Source of the DNA: Cololabis saira
Lineage: Eukaryota > Chordata > Actinopteri > Beloniformes > Belonidae
DNA: 64,000 nucleotides
Direction: 5' to 3'
Assembly: GCF_033807715.1 (NCBI RefSeq)
Contig: NC_084592.1
Span: forward strand, 1,346,501-1,410,500
Below the pieces are notes generated by a model. The model was not told the DNA's origin, did not search any database, and worked only from the letters and a program-made list of their open reading frames with translations. Positions 1 through 11,424 of this stretch are shown here, one piece after another. A program made the position numbers and the translations under genes. Every line of letters starts with the position of its first letter. The stretch's first letter is position 1.

Positions 1-298
1 GTCTGAATACGTAGTGAATTTATTGAAGTTATTGTTTTTTTTTTGGTTTTCCAAACAAAGTTTCAAGATGCCAGCACACAGTAAACGCTGGTCAAGAGCA
101 GAGACCATTTATTTAATAAAAAGAAATAATTAAAAGAACAGATGGCAGGAAACATAAAAATTGTAAGCTTTTTAAAGTTTTAAAGTTTTTTTCTTCTTTG
201 TTTTCTTTGGACGGGCTGTACTGGAATGAAAGCTCGTTGTCTCTGGAAGCTGGCAAATAAAAAACCTTGAATGAAGAGCTGCTAAACAGTAGCTAGAC

Positions 299-814
299 CA
301 GGGGTCGGCAACCCAACATGTTTTAGAGCCATATTGGACCAAAAACACAAAAACAAATATGTCTGGAGCCGCAAAAAATTAAAAGTCTTGTATCAGCCTT
401 AGAATGAAGGCAACACATGCTACATGTAGCTATATTAGTTAGAACTGGGGGAAGGTTTTTTTTTTCATTATGCACTTCGAGAAAGAGTTGAAATGTCGAG
501 AAAAAAGTCGAAATGTCGAGATTAATGTTGAAATACAATCTCGAAAAAAAAGTCAAAATGTCGAGAAAAAAAGTCAAAATGTCGAGAAAAAAAGTCAAAA
601 TGTCGAGATTAAAAAGAAAAAGGAAAAAGGAAGAAAAAAAAGGAAAAAAAGAAAGAAAAAAAGAGAAAGAAGAAAAAAGAAAAAAAGGAAAAAAGAAAAA
701 AAAAGAAAAGGAAAAAAGGAAAAGAAGGTCAAACATTTTTGAAAAAGCTCCAGGAGCCACTAGAGCCGCTAAAGAGCAGCATGCGGCTCTAGAGCCTCGG
801 GTTGCCGAGCCCTG
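299..814. mobile_element. Non-autonomous hAT-type element, copy 1
   Basis: The ends are inverted repeats starting CAGGGGTCGGCAACCC (299) and closing GGGTTGCCGAGCCCTG (814). The flanking octamers agctagac and atctagag agree at 6 of 8 positions, as expected for an aged hAT target duplication. The centre is a purine-rich run with repeated TCGAGAAAAA/GTCAAAATG motifs (about 480-730). A second copy in opposite orientation is at 60521-60916. ORFs across it are low-complexity Lys/Arg or Phe runs and are not genes. Confidence 0.75.
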
Positions 815-1032
815 ATCTAGAGTATGGATGAAAGAGTGGAGGCAGCACATACTCGCTCGCCATCGTTTATCAAGTCAAATACATGCTTTGTGCACACTTG
901 AGCTCAGTTGGACATCAGTCAGACTTTGTACCAGGGAGTTGCATTAATGTGCATTATGAGATAACTAAAACCCACTTATGAACAAACGAGCTACATGTGA
1001 GTCTGATCCAACACTGACACCAGTGCACTCAC

Positions 1033-1145
1033 CTGGACGCTCTGAGGGTCTGCAGGGTCGATAGCAACAGCAACACTGGATTCTGTGTCAACTATAAGAT
1101 AGCTGTAGTTGTCAGACAGCACTGAGACGGGAATTATTTTAATAC
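1033..1145 (-). CDS. pnkd: pnkd exon 3 (start of metallo-beta-lactamase domain)
   Basis: The acceptor is CTCACAG|G and the donor CAG|GTGAGT. The translation [20 protein letters not shown] continues to DPADPQSVQ. It matches the first beta-strands of the PNKD/HAGH hydrolase fold (family pattern: P.L.DNYSYLI.D followed by AVAVDP.DP). The exon ends in phase 0 after 37 full codons. The next exon, expected to bring the metal ligands, is beyond position 1; bases 1-1032 show no further exon. Confidence 0.93.
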
Positions 1146-2007
1146 CTGTGAGCACACAAGAAATATGCAGATAAAGTATAGACAAACTCATCACAAATAC
1201 AAAACTAATTTGAATTTAGACAGGTATACACAGTAGTACTAAGTTTGGACAAATTAACTCTGTATGCCTCAACAAAGTGAAATAATAGATAGAAATCCGG
1301 AGCATAGAAAAGTTATACTTGACGTCACATGTGCAAAGCAAGAAATTCCTCTACGCGGATACCAGGAAAATGAAGACGGCGGTAATTTCCTTAAGTTGTT
1401 TAAACTGATTTCTAAGCACAAGGCCTACATTCCATCAATGTAAGAGGGACAGACACAGTGGACTTTAAAACCTTAAATGATCTCTGATGGCCGTCCACTC
1501 CAGTGACAGCTGGAACAGGGAATCTTCTGATGATGATTTCAGAGAACAAAAAATGATTATGGGAGATAATAATATTGACTGTTGGGATATATAGTTGCCC
1601 TCCCTAGACACAGGGATATATATATATATATATATATACATACATATATACATACATAGGTCAATGACGTGACGCCTATATTTTCTGAAAAACAATTTTT
1701 TTTTCAATTAAAAAAAAGGTTTAAATTGATAAAATAAAATACCATATATATATGAACTACCTGTCCCACATATGGACTCACTTGAATTTTACCAAAAATT
1801 TGGGATTTTGTTGTCGTTTTAAGTGTCAAAATGTCATGTGGTGCCGTCCGACCAGGTTTTGAAACTCTAAATGTAAACTCTAAGTTTGATCACTCTAAAT
1901 GTTTTTAGATCGATCTTCTTCTATCTGGCATGATTTCCCAAATGTCTTGTAGTTTGTAAGAATGCAACACATTTTTATTTATATTTCCATCATAATATAC
2001 AAACAAA
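1146..2007. other. pnkd intron 2, unique and low-complexity sequence
   Basis: No exon or clear transposon is visible. A short (TA)n run lies at about 1617-1640, with a pyrimidine/A-rich stretch around 1690-1740. Confidence 0.5.
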
Positions 2008-2015
2008 GTTTGACT

Positions 2016-2844
2016 TAGGGCTGCACGATTCTGGACAAAATGAGAATCACGATTTTTTTGCTTAGAATTGAGATCACGATTCTCTCACGATTTTTTTTCC
2101 AATATAAAATGTATTGCACTTATTACTTTAACTTTGCAACAGCTGAACAAAAATATAATAACAATAAACATCTCTTGTCTTCTTTACACAAACCTTTGAA
2201 TAATTTAAACAATAATAACAATTTAACAATATTTGTTCCTCCCTGAGTTGAACACCCTTTCAGAAAGGGGACTTGTAACAGATCCTGTAGTTCTGAGGCA
2301 ACAAATTATTCCTCTGGCTGGGATGAACCCCCCATTGCCTTTTGCTGCTATTAAGAAGCTGCCGATACAAAAGGTAAACGTTACAAAAAATATGATGGTG
2401 CCTGATAAAAGACTGGCATCAACTTTGTAACAGCTGACATTGAACATAAAAACAATAAACATCTCTCTTGTCTTTAAATAATTTAAACAATAATAACACT
2501 TTAACAATATTTGTTCCTCCCTGAGTTGAACACCCTTTCAGAAAGGGGACTTGTAACAGATCCTGTAGTTCTGAGGCAACAAATTATTCCTCTGGCTGCT
2601 TTTTGCTGTAATAGCTGACATTGAACATAAAAACAATAAACATCTCTCTTGTCTTTAAATAATTTTAACAATAGCAATTTTAACAATATTTATGTGCAAT
2701 ATGTGTCAGGTGATGAGAAAGGTAGATGTTTCTCCAAATGTAATCCACAATCATTAACAAAATATAACAAACATGACAGTTGACCATGACAGGACTACAA
2801 CAACCTAGAACATAGGCTTAGTCCTTTTTTTATGCAGCCATCTT

Positions 2845-2880
<36 letters not shown>

Positions 2881-2957
2881 GTCGTCATTTGGAAATGAGA
2901 TCGCGTTCAAGCATGAATCAAGATCGCGATTTTTTAACGATTAATCGTGCAGCCCTA
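2016..2957. mobile_element. hAT-type MITE with perfect 8-bp target duplication
   Basis: Terminal inverted repeats TAGGGCTGCACGATT (2016) and AATCGTGCAGCCCTA (2957) are flanked by the exact octamer gtttgact at 2008-2015 and 2958-2965. Inside, a block of about 80 bp beginning CCTGAGTTGAACACCC is duplicated (about 2242 and 2519). A poly-T tract lies at about 2848-2875. No transposase ORF is visible, so it is non-autonomous. Confidence 0.88.
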
Positions 2958-3018
2958 GTTTGACTGATGTCCATTTAATGAAATATCATGTGGCGCGACC
3001 ATTAAAAAAACAACCATT

Positions 3019-3476
3019 TGTCACAGTTTCACAATGTAGGATAGGTTTTTTTTTTTACTGTTTAACTCACTCCCCTGTTTTTCCAGATCCTGCCACCCTA
3101 ATCAGCCAGTGATCCACTCATTCCCTTCACCTGTGCTTCCCCACCCAGCTCCACACCTGGTTTCCCTCATCAGCAGTTCCCCTCATATACCGGCCCATTT
3201 CCACCTTCTAGTTTGCCAGATTGTCGTGTGCTTTTGCCTCGCTTTCCAGCCTTCCTGATTTCTGTCCTGTTTCTGCCTGCCTGCCTGCCTGTCTTTGACC
3301 CTGCCCGATTCTTGGTTCATGGATTTTTGCCTGCCCGTTTTGGTTTTGTTTGCCTGATCTGCCTGTCTGCCCGGTTTTGACCCCTGCCTGCCTTTTGACA
3401 AAGATTAAAGCCTCTTGGACTCTGATCCTGCCTGGTGTTGTGCATTTGGGTTCTCTGTCCTGTCTGAGCTGTGACA
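3019..3476 (+). repeat. 5' LTR of the proline-rich-ORF element
   Basis: A 458-bp repeat, TGTCACAG...TGTGACA. It differs from the 3' LTR by only a handful of substitutions and one CTGC-type copy change by eye, implying a fairly recent insertion. Confidence 0.85.
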
Positions 3477-3879
3477 GTACAATCTGGCCAAGACTGAACC
3501 CAGCCAACATGGACCTACCACGTAAGGAAGAGGATTTGTGGGATTTTTTTTATGGGGACCAAGTGGCGTTCTACCACCGTACGGTGAAGGGGACGGGGAC
3601 ATGCCCCCAGTTCCGGCCTGTTGCTGTTCCCGAGGTGGTCCCAGACCCACCCCAGTCCCTTCCCCCTTTCTGGGGAACACGCCTGGCTCTGGGTGGGCCC
3701 AGGAGCCTGCAGGCTCAGGGGAGGCAACGACGAAGGCGTCAGCCCCAGCCCCAGCTTGCTCCAGCTCCAGCTCCTGCTCCGGCTCCAGCTCCTGCTCCGG
3801 CTCCTGTTCCAGCTCCAGCTCCAGCTGCTGCTCCGGCTCCTGTTCCAGCTCCAGCTCCTGTTCCGGCTCCCCGCCTCCT

Positions 3880-4290
3880 GGTGCCCCCGGTTCCGGCTCC
3901 CCGCATCCTGTCTGCCCCGGTTCCGGCTCCCTGCATCCTGTCTGCCCCGGTTCCGGCTCCCCGCATCCTGTCTGCCCCGGTTCCGGCTCCCCGCATCCTG
4001 TCTGCCCCTGTTCCGGCTCCCCGCATCCTGTCTGCCCCGGTTCCGGCTCCCCGCATCCTGTCTGCCCCGGTTCTGGCTCCCCGCCTCCTGTCTGCCCCGG
4101 TTCCGGCTCCCCGCCTCCTGTCTGCCCCGGTTCCGGCTCCCCGCCTCCTGTCTGCCCCGGTTCCGGCTCCCCGCATCCTGTCTGCCCCGGTTCCGGCTCC
4201 CCGCATCCTGTCTGCCCCGGTTCCGGCTCCCCGCCTCCTGTCTGCCCCGGTTCCGGCTCCCCGCCTCCTGTCTGCCCCGACTCTTGTTCC
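3880..4290 (+). repeat. 30-bp in-frame minisatellite (ten-residue repeats)
   Basis: About 13 units of GTTCCGGCTCCCCGCATCCT-type sequence, 30 bp each. The period is a multiple of three, so the reading frame survives copy-number change. Variation is mainly CGCATC versus CGCCTC. Confidence 0.9.
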
Positions 4291-4390
4291 TGAGGCGGTC
4301 CCGCAGCCCTCGGTTCCTGAGGCGGTCCCGCCGGTCTCTGTTCTGGAGGTGGTCTCTGTTCCCCTTCCTGAGGCGATCCTGGATGGATCT

Positions 4391-5210
4391 GCCGCAGTCC
4401 CAGACCGACCCCCTGACCAGCCTGCCGCAATCCCAGACCGACCCCCTGACCAGCCTGCCGCAATCCCAGACCGACCCCCTGACCAGTCTGCCGCAGTCCT
4501 AGACCGACCCCCTGACCAGCCTGCCGCAATCCCAGACCGACCCCCTGACCAGTCTGCCGCAGTCCCAGACCGACCCTCTGAGCAGCCTGCCGCAGTCCCA
4601 GACCGACCCCGAGCAGCCTGCCGCAGTCCCAGACCGAACCTCTGACCAGCCTGCCGCAGTCCCAGACCGACCCTCTGACCAGCCTGCTGCAATCCCAGAC
4701 CGACCCCCTGACCAGCCTGCCGCAATCCCAGACCGACCCCCTGACCAGCCTGCCGCAGTCCCAGACCGACCCCCTGACCAGCCTGCCGCAGCCCCAGACC
4801 GACCCCCTGACCAGCCTGCCAAGCTCCCAGACCGACCCCCTGACCAGTCTGCCAAGCCCCCAGACCGACCCCCTGACCAGTCTGCCAAGCCCCCAGACCG
4901 ACCCTCTGACCAGCCTGCCGCAGTCCCAGACCGACCCCCTGACCAGCCTGCCAAGCCCCCAGACCGACCCCCTGACCCGCCTGCCAAGCCCCCAGACCGA
5001 CCCCCTGACCCGCCTGCCAAGCCCCCAGACCGACCCTCTGACCAGCCTGCCAAGCCCCCAGACCGACCCTCTGACCAGCCTGCCAAGCCCCCAGACCGAC
5101 CCTCTGACGAGCCTGCCAAGCCCCCAGACCGACCCCCTGACCCGCCTGCCAAGCCCCCAGACCGACACCCTGACCAGTCTGCCAAGTCCCGAGACCGACC
5201 CCCGGATCCG
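4391..5210 (+). repeat. 33-bp in-frame minisatellite (eleven-residue repeats)
   Basis: About 25 units built on CCCAGACCGACCCCCTGACC, 33 bp each, with variants GCCGCAGTC, GCCGCAATC and GCCAAGCCC. One 31-bp unit near 4605 shifts the frame. Confidence 0.9.
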
Positions 5211-5384
5211 CCTGTTACGCCCCAAGGGCGACCCCCCGAACTGCCTCGTCGGTCTGCCCGGCACCGAGGACGGCCCCCGGAGCCTTGGCCATGTGTTGGC
5301 CGGGGCCCTCCTCCGGGACCCCTCCTCCTGCCCGGGGTGGGGTTTTTTGGGACATCTGGAATCTGTCCCTTGAGGGGGGGGTTC

Positions 5385-5845
5385 TGTCACAGTTCCACAG
5401 TGTAGGATAGGTTTTTTTTTTACTGTTTAACTCACTCCCCTGTTTTTCCAGATCCTGCCACCCTAATCAGCCAGAGATCCACTCATTCCCTTCACCTGTG
5501 CTTCCCCACCCAGCTCCACACCTGGTTTCCCTCATCAGCAGTTCCCCTCATATACCGGCCCATTTCCACCTTCTAGTTTGCCAGATTGTCGTGTGCTTTT
5601 GCCTCGCTTTCCAGCCTTCCTGATTTCTGTCCTGTTTCTGCCTGCCTGCCTGCCTGCCTGTCTTTGACCCTGCCTGATTCTTGGTTCATGGATTTTTGCC
5701 TGCCCGTTTTGGTTTTGTTTGCCTGATCTGCCTGTCTGCCCGGTTTTGACCCCTGCCTGCCTTTTGACAAAGATTAAAGCCTCTTGGACTCTGATCCTGC
5801 CTGGTGTTGTGCATTTGGGTTCTCTGTCCTGTCTGAGCTGTGACA
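5385..5845 (+). repeat. 3' LTR of the proline-rich-ORF element
   Basis: A 461-bp repeat matching 3019-3476, preceded by the polypurine tract and followed by the target duplication ccatt. Confidence 0.85.
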
Positions 5846-5850
5846 CCATT

Positions 5851-6811
5851 TTTGTATAATACTGAAAACTTGTAAAAAAAAAAGATGTCAAGATTTTAAG
5901 GAAATTAATTTATTTTAATATGAATCATGGTTGCACCACATGACCTTTTTTAAGGCTAGTGCCAATTCATCTTGACAAAAAACTCTAAAATTTTTATATG
6001 AATTTTTATGTACACAACATGCTTAATGTTTGAACTACTGCAATATATATTCTTCTTTTTATTATTTTAAAATTGACCTGTTGAAAATCCTTATTCGTCA
6101 TTGACCCCATATATATATATATATATATTTTTTTTTAATGGATACTTGGATTTATCATCGTTCCTACACATGTATATCAATAAAATATCGATATATGGAT
6201 ATTTTTAACCCACCCCTATAGCCTATGGTGCTATTGATTTGTGATTTTTTTTTTTCGGTTAGTGAGGTGTTTGGTTCTGTTTGTTATTCTGTTCTGAGCC
6301 AGTTTTTGTTGTTGTTGTTGTTGTTGTTGTTTATGAGTTATTTTATTAAGAATGCCCTGTTACATGACATATGTCTGGGCATTGAAAATAAATAGGCTAC
6401 GCGAGACTGTAATCCATATTTAGATTTTCCTATGGTATTTGGTATATATAATGGGAAAAGCTGTATTAAGTGTTAACAGGAGAGAGAGCGGCTCGTAGCA
6501 GCAGCTCGTGTCTTAACGGCCCAGGCTATCAGACACTACAGAGACTATCACGTGGGGTTTTCAGCTATAGGTCAGTAGTCAGTTATTAATTAAAGGCCCA
6601 TCCAGATAAGCTAGATACTGTCACCTTCTCTGCCCATCAGAATGAGTTAGATTGGTCCAGCTCTTTGCAGGACTCACCACTGAGAAAGCTGCATGTACTT
6701 ATGCCAAAATTATATTATGATGTTGAATTTAAAATCATAGTTTTGCTGAATAAAGGGACTGTTGGTGGGAAGGGTACAAAACTGACAAACAACCAAAATG
6801 TTGCAAAATGA
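5851..6811. other. pnkd intron 2, AT-rich sequence
   Basis: No exon is seen. Microsatellites: (TA)n at about 6108-6128 and (GTT)n at about 6304-6331. The remainder is AT-rich with no transposon I can delimit. Confidence 0.5.
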
Positions 6812-7591
6812 CAGTGGTAGTAGTAGTAGTAGTAGTAGTAGCAGCAGCAGTAGCAGTAGCAGTAGTAGCAGTAGCAGCGGTGGTAGTAGTGGTAGTAGTA
6901 GTAGCAGTAGCAGTAGCAGTAGTAGCAGTAGCAGTAGTAGCAGTAGTAGCGGTAGTAGTAGTAGTAGCAGTAGTAGCAGTGGTAGTAGTAGTAGCAGTAG
7001 TAGCAGCAGTAGCAGTGGTAGTAGTAGTAGCAGTAGTAGCAGCAGTAGCAGTAGTAGTAATAGTAGTGGTAGTAGTAGTAGTAGTAGTAGTAGCAGCAGT
7101 AGTAGCAGCAGTAGCAGCAGTAATAGTAGTAATAGTAGTAATAGTAGTAGTAGTAGCAATAGTAATAGTAATAGTATAGTAGTAGTAGTAGCAGTAGTAA
7201 TAGTAATAGTATAATAGTAGTAGTAGCAGTAGTAGTAGTAGTAGTAGCAGCAGTAGTGGTAGTAGTGGTAGTAGTAGTAGCAGCAGTAGTAGTAGTAGCA
7301 GCAGTAGCAGTAGTAGTAGTAGCAGTAGTAGCAGTAGTAGTAGTAGCAGTAGTAGTAGCAGTAGCAGCAGTAGTAGTAGCAGTAGCAGTAATAGTAGTAA
7401 TAGTAGTAATAGTAGTAGTAGTAGTAGTAGCAGCAGTAGTAGCAATAGTAGCAATAGTAATAGTAATAGTATAGTAGTAGTAGTAGCAGTAGCAGCAATA
7501 GTAGCAATAGTAGCAATAGTAATAGTATAGTAGCAGTAGTAGCAGTAGCAGCAGTAGCAGCAGTAGTAGCAGTAGCAGTAGTAGCAGTAGT
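6812..7591. repeat. 780-bp (AGT/AGC)n compound trinucleotide array
   Basis: An almost pure run of AGT, AGC and occasional AAT/GGT triplets (CTA/CTG on the pnkd strand). It ends directly at the exon 2 donor. The long poly-Ser, poly-Val and poly-Leu ORFs on both strands are by-products of the repeat, not genes. Confidence 0.95.
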
Positions 7592-7595
7592 ATAC

Positions 7596-7711
7596 CATTG
7601 AATGCCATAGGAATAGATGTGGAATGTCCAGCAGGGTAATGTTCCCGGGCTCTTCTCATCTGCCTCTTGTAGAACATGTAGCCCAGTCTGGTCCTGGTGT
7701 AGAGCGTGTAC
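7596..7711 (-). CDS. pnkd: pnkd exon 2
   Basis: The exon has a CAG acceptor (minus strand, just right of 7711) and a GT donor at 7595-7594. The translation reads [20 protein letters not shown] and then a segment ending PMAFNG. The family has a closely matching [20 protein letters not shown] segment here, followed by (L)FNG and the hydrolase fold. The length (1 + 38 codons + 1) fits the phases of exons 1 and 3 exactly. The intron starts GTATAC and turns into a (CTA/CTG)n array four bases after the donor dinucleotide ends, leaving almost no unique sequence at the 5' splice site. Confidence 0.92.
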
Positions 7712-8098
7712 CTGGGGGGAAACCAGAGAGTCTAAAACTGTTGTTGTATGGCTCAAGTCTAACCCCAGCACAAGTATAACTGACTGAAACAAACACCAAA
7801 TATATATATATTATATATATACATACATACATACACACATCCACTAGGGATGGGCGGTACGGACTAAAAGATGTATCACGATCATTTCTGGCATTTATCC
7901 CGATAACGATAAAAATGACGATAAAAAAAATACCAATTCAACTCAATCTTTTTAACTATAAATCTATCACCACATTCAGTCTTTGGAGCCCCCAAAACTC
8001 TGCTCTAAAAGAACACTAAATGCTACTAAACTACACCAATTATTACACCACTCTGGTGGAGACCTCAGCAGCAGCTGTTATATATAATAATATGTCAT

Positions 8099-8145
<47 letters not shown>

Positions 8146-8160
8146 CATACATACATACAT

Positions 8161-8632
8161 TGTTGTAGCCATTTCTTCATTTCTTATGCCTTAGTTTAGA
8201 AAAAAGTTTAGTTCAGGATGTTTATGAAGTTGATCTGTTACTTTGAATTATCTTGACTTGGTAATTAGTTTATGTTAAACAGTACCTGAGTTTATTTATT
8301 GTTGGATGGGTGGGGCCGGGACACACCCCTCATGATTGGGACCGGTGTGGTGTGTGGGTGTGTGTGCGTCAGTCAGGCGGAAATGTCAGACAGGAGGCGG
8401 CTGTGGTTAAATGCCAATTTTGACCATTTCACGCTGTTTTAGTTACTTTTCTATATAGTTTTCGTTTCGTTGGATTTTTCCCTAATTGTGGAGCCGCATG
8501 GATTTATGATTGTAAGCCCCTTTTATGGAAATAAATATTGGAAAAAAGGAAAAAGTCGCAACAGTGAAGTGTGTAAAATCACCACGGTTTTGCTTCCCGT
8601 CAATGGCATCGTGTTCCTCGGATGCCAGGACA
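8161..8632 (+). repeat. 5' LTR of the BEL/Pao element
   Basis: 472 bp, starting TGTTGTAGCCATTTC and ending GCCAGGACA; nearly identical to 13617-14088. Confidence 0.92.
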
Positions 8633-8867
8633 TAAGTCAAAATTGCTTTGTTACTGGACTGACTGATACTGGATTAAAAAACATCACACAAAGAAGAGGA
8701 TGGATTTCGCTTGTGGAGAGAGGAAAGAGACGGACGCGTGAGTAAAATACGGGCCGCCGCGTCCGCATGCTGGCTTTGTTTGCTTGCACTGGCGTTTGAA
8801 GTGACTGTCAACTCCTTGATCCTCTGTTTAATTTAATTATACAATATATAACATATCGTGGTGGAAA

Positions 8868-9644
8868 ATGGCAAGCACTTCTGAAGAAGCTTTGGCGGAG
8901 GAAAGGAGATTGACGCAAACAATTAAAATGCGCCGAGGAAAGTTGTGCGCATTAACAAGGAAGAAAAATGAAGTTCTGGGCATGATAAAAATGAATGAAA
9001 ATAAAGAGATTGTCAAGAAATGTATGGACTCGTTTAATGAACTGCTGTCCTCCTTCATGGAGCTGCAGGTGACTGTTCAATCCCAGCTCGACCCGGACGA
9101 GAGGGAGGCTGATCACTCTTACTGGTATGAGCCGAAGTTAATTGAATTCAAAGAATTCCTGCACACAGCTGAGGCATGGATGCGCAAGGATGATGATGGT
9201 ACTGCTGCTGATAAAAATGATGATGATGATGATGATGACGATGATGATGTTAGTGGTGGTGTTGATGATGGTGAAATGGCAGACACTGAGATTGGACCCA
9301 GTGCATCTCAAGTGTCTGGATCCTCCAGAATATCAGCTGCCTGTTTAGAGGCTGAAGCTGAGCGTGCTGCTCTAAGTGTGAAGGTCCAAACTTTGAAAGA
9401 GAAGCATGTGTTGGATATGGAGGAAACTTTGTTAAAGGCCAAGCAAGAAAGGCTTGCATTAGCAGCTGAATTGGCAGCTGCAGAAGCCAAAGCAAAGGTG
9501 CTGAAACGATCTGAAACAGGTTCAGTGCATATACCACCATTCACTATTCTGCTTCATCTGTGTCCTCCTCCTCCTCTTCCTCCTCTTCCACTGGAAAAGG
9601 CAAAACAAAGACACCAGTGCCAGATAAGACCCAACCACCTCTGA
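8868..9644 (+). pseudogene. BEL/Pao gag-like N-terminal region
   Basis: The ORF starts MASTSEEALAEERRLTQTIK. It resembles the N-terminal region of BEL gag-pol proteins: a basic helical start, an acidic run of about ten Asp encoded by GATGATGAT, then an Ala/Glu/Lys-rich coiled coil (about residues 155-215). After residue 220 the frame turns into low-complexity proline, while another frame (9560-9742) becomes serine- and then lysine/proline-rich, suggesting a frameshift near 9540. No CCHC knuckle follows. The downstream reverse transcriptase is in a third frame. Confidence 0.65.
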
Positions 9645-9738
9645 AAGCATCTGCTAAAAGAAAACATTTAATGAAAAAGGAACCCCGTACTGCCCCAATC
9701 ACCAGCCATTTGCAGGAAAAACCAGCTGCTGTCCCAAC

Positions 9739-11424
9739 TTGAAGCTGCCTTTCCGCAACTCGAATGTGTGCCTGCCCAACAACAAAGCCGTAGCCCTGCA
9801 AAGAGCACATCACCTCATAAAAAGGTTCAAGAAAGACCTGAAGTTCTTTAGTGAGTACAAGGACTTCATGAGCGATGTTATCTCAAAAGGATATGCAGAA
9901 GTGATTCCACAAGATCAGCTGGGACATGAATATGGGAAAGTGTGGTTTGTACCACATCATGGAGTCTATCACCCACTTAAGAAAACCTTACGTGTTGTGT
10001 TTGATTGTGCATCAGCATATGGTGGAACCTCCCTGAACAAGGAACTTTTGCAAGGTCCCGACTTGACAAACTCACTCTTGGGTGTGTTGCATCGATTCCG
10101 CCAGGGCCCCATAGCATTCATGACCGACATCGAAGGAATGTTCCACCAGGTGAAGGTGGCTAGTGAGGATGTCAACTTCCTGCGCTTTCTCTGGTGGCCA
10201 GATGGGGACATCACCAAAGATCTGGTTGAGCACAGAATGACTGTCCACATCTTCGGAGCTGTGTCATCTCCAAGCTGTGCCACATTTGCCCTGTTGAAAA
10301 CAGCTGATGACCACCAAAATGAATACCCACCTGAGGTAGCGAACACCGTTCGACAGAATTTCTACGTTGATGACTGCTTAAAATCTGTCAACACAGTAGA
10401 CCAGGCAACATCACTGTACCAACACCTCACAGAGCTGTGCGCTAAAGGAGGATTCCGCCTCAACAAGTGGGTAAGCAACCATCGGTCTGTCCTGGCTGCC
10501 ATCCCTGAAGATCAACGGGCTAAAGGCGTAAAAACATTGGACCTTGACAAAAACCAGCTTCCCATGGAGAGAGCACTTGGAGCTCAGTGGAACGTGGAAC
10601 AGGACACATTTACCTTCAGCATAGAGGTAAAATCACACTCAGTCACCCGACGTGGTGTCTTGTCCATCGTTAGCTCGGTGTATGACCCTCTAGGTTTCTT
10701 GGCACCGGTTGTACTCCCTGCAAAACAACTCCTGCAAGGCCTGTGCAAGACAAAGCTGGGATGGGACGACCCAGTACCACAAGAAACGGCTCAAGTATGG
10801 CAGAAATGGCTGGACGAGTTACCGCTACTGGATGCATTCAGTATCAACAGAAGCTTTGCACCAAAAGACTTTGGACAAATAATGGCAGCACAGTTGCACC
10901 GTTTCTGTGATGCTAGTGAATCTGGGTATGGTTTGGTGTCTTACCTCCGGCTATCGAACACCAGGGGAGAAGTGAGCGTCGCCTTTGTCACTGGAAAGGC
11001 CAGGGTAGCACCACTGAAGCAAACAACCATACCCAGGTTGGAACTTGCAGCAGCAGTCTTAGCTGCACGCATGGACAAGATGCTGAAAACAGAATTAGAA
11101 CTTTGCAGGGAAAAGTCAGTCTTCTGGACAGACAGCAAGACAGTTCTTCAGTATATTGGCAGCAACACAAAGAGATTCAAAACATACGTGGCAAACAGAG
11201 TCTCCATAATCCGAGAGCTGTCAGAAGTGGAGCAATGGCGGCACATCAGTACCAAACTCAATCCAGCGGATACAGCATCACGTGGTGTGCGGGCGGAAGT
11301 TTTCCTTCGAACCTTGTCGTGGATCAATGGACCATGTTTTCTCTCCAAACCTCAATCACACTGGCCAGGAATACCGAAGTGGATGGTGTTCCTGATGATG
11401 ACCCGGAAGTTAAGGGTGAGATAA
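9739..11424 (+). pseudogene. BEL/Pao pol, part 1: reverse transcriptase and RNase H
   Basis: The frame opens without its own ATG, directly after a stop, and begins LPFRNSN, which is near the start of the BEL reverse transcriptase. Visible landmarks are YHPLKKTLRVVFDCASAYGG, the palm segment FMTDIEGMFHQV, the catalytic box YVDD in QNFYVDDCLKS, and the RNase H motifs RFCDASESGYG and FWTDSKTVLQYI. The upstream aspartic protease is absent. Near 11370-11385 the homologous reading moves to the next frame (…WPGIPK then EVDGVPDDDPEVKG), so a one-base indel breaks the polyprotein. Confidence 0.85.

Larger units (their letters stand above)
3509..5405 (+). pseudogene. Proline-rich repetitive ORF of the LTR element, one frameshift
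   Basis: The frame opens at ATG 3509 (MDLPRKEEDLWDFF) shortly after the 5' LTR and stays open to TGA at 4645. A repeat unit near 4605 is 31 rather than 33 bases. If that 2-base loss is ignored, the reading continues without a stop to TAG at 5403-5405, just inside the 3' LTR, ending ...VGFFGTSGICPLRGG. The protein has a short unique N-terminus (about 90 residues), an alternating Pro-Ala stretch, roughly 13 copies of a ten-residue PVPAPRILSA-type repeat, about 25 copies of an eleven-residue PDRPPDQPAAV-type repeat, and a unique Pro/Arg/Gly-rich tail. I see no zinc knuckle or enzyme motif. A gag-like or accessory role is inference. Confidence 0.6.
3019..5845 (+). mobile_element. Non-autonomous LTR retrotransposon with proline-rich ORF
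   Basis: Two LTR-like direct repeats of about 460 bp, beginning TGTCACAG and ending TGTGACA, enclose 1.9 kb and are flanked by the target duplication ccatt (3014-3018 and 5846-5850). A G-rich polypurine tract (TTGAGGGGGGGG) precedes the 3' LTR. The interior carries one long proline-rich ORF and no visible protease, reverse transcriptase, RNase H or integrase, so it must depend on another element. The sequence after the 5' LTR (GTACAATCTGGCC) is not a primer-binding site I can assign. It lies in pnkd intron 2, antisense to the gene. Confidence 0.85.

Noticed and set aside
3405..5390. 661-residue minus-strand ORF and other long ORFs opposite the proline-rich reading
   Set aside because: They are reverse or shifted translations of the 30- and 33-bp arrays. 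Only the plus frame connects unique N- and C-terminal segments at sensible places within the LTR element.
6710..7792. Poly-Leu/Tyr/Thr and poly-Ser/Val ORFs
   Set aside because: Trinucleotide array translated in each frame; the only coding part is pnkd exon 2.
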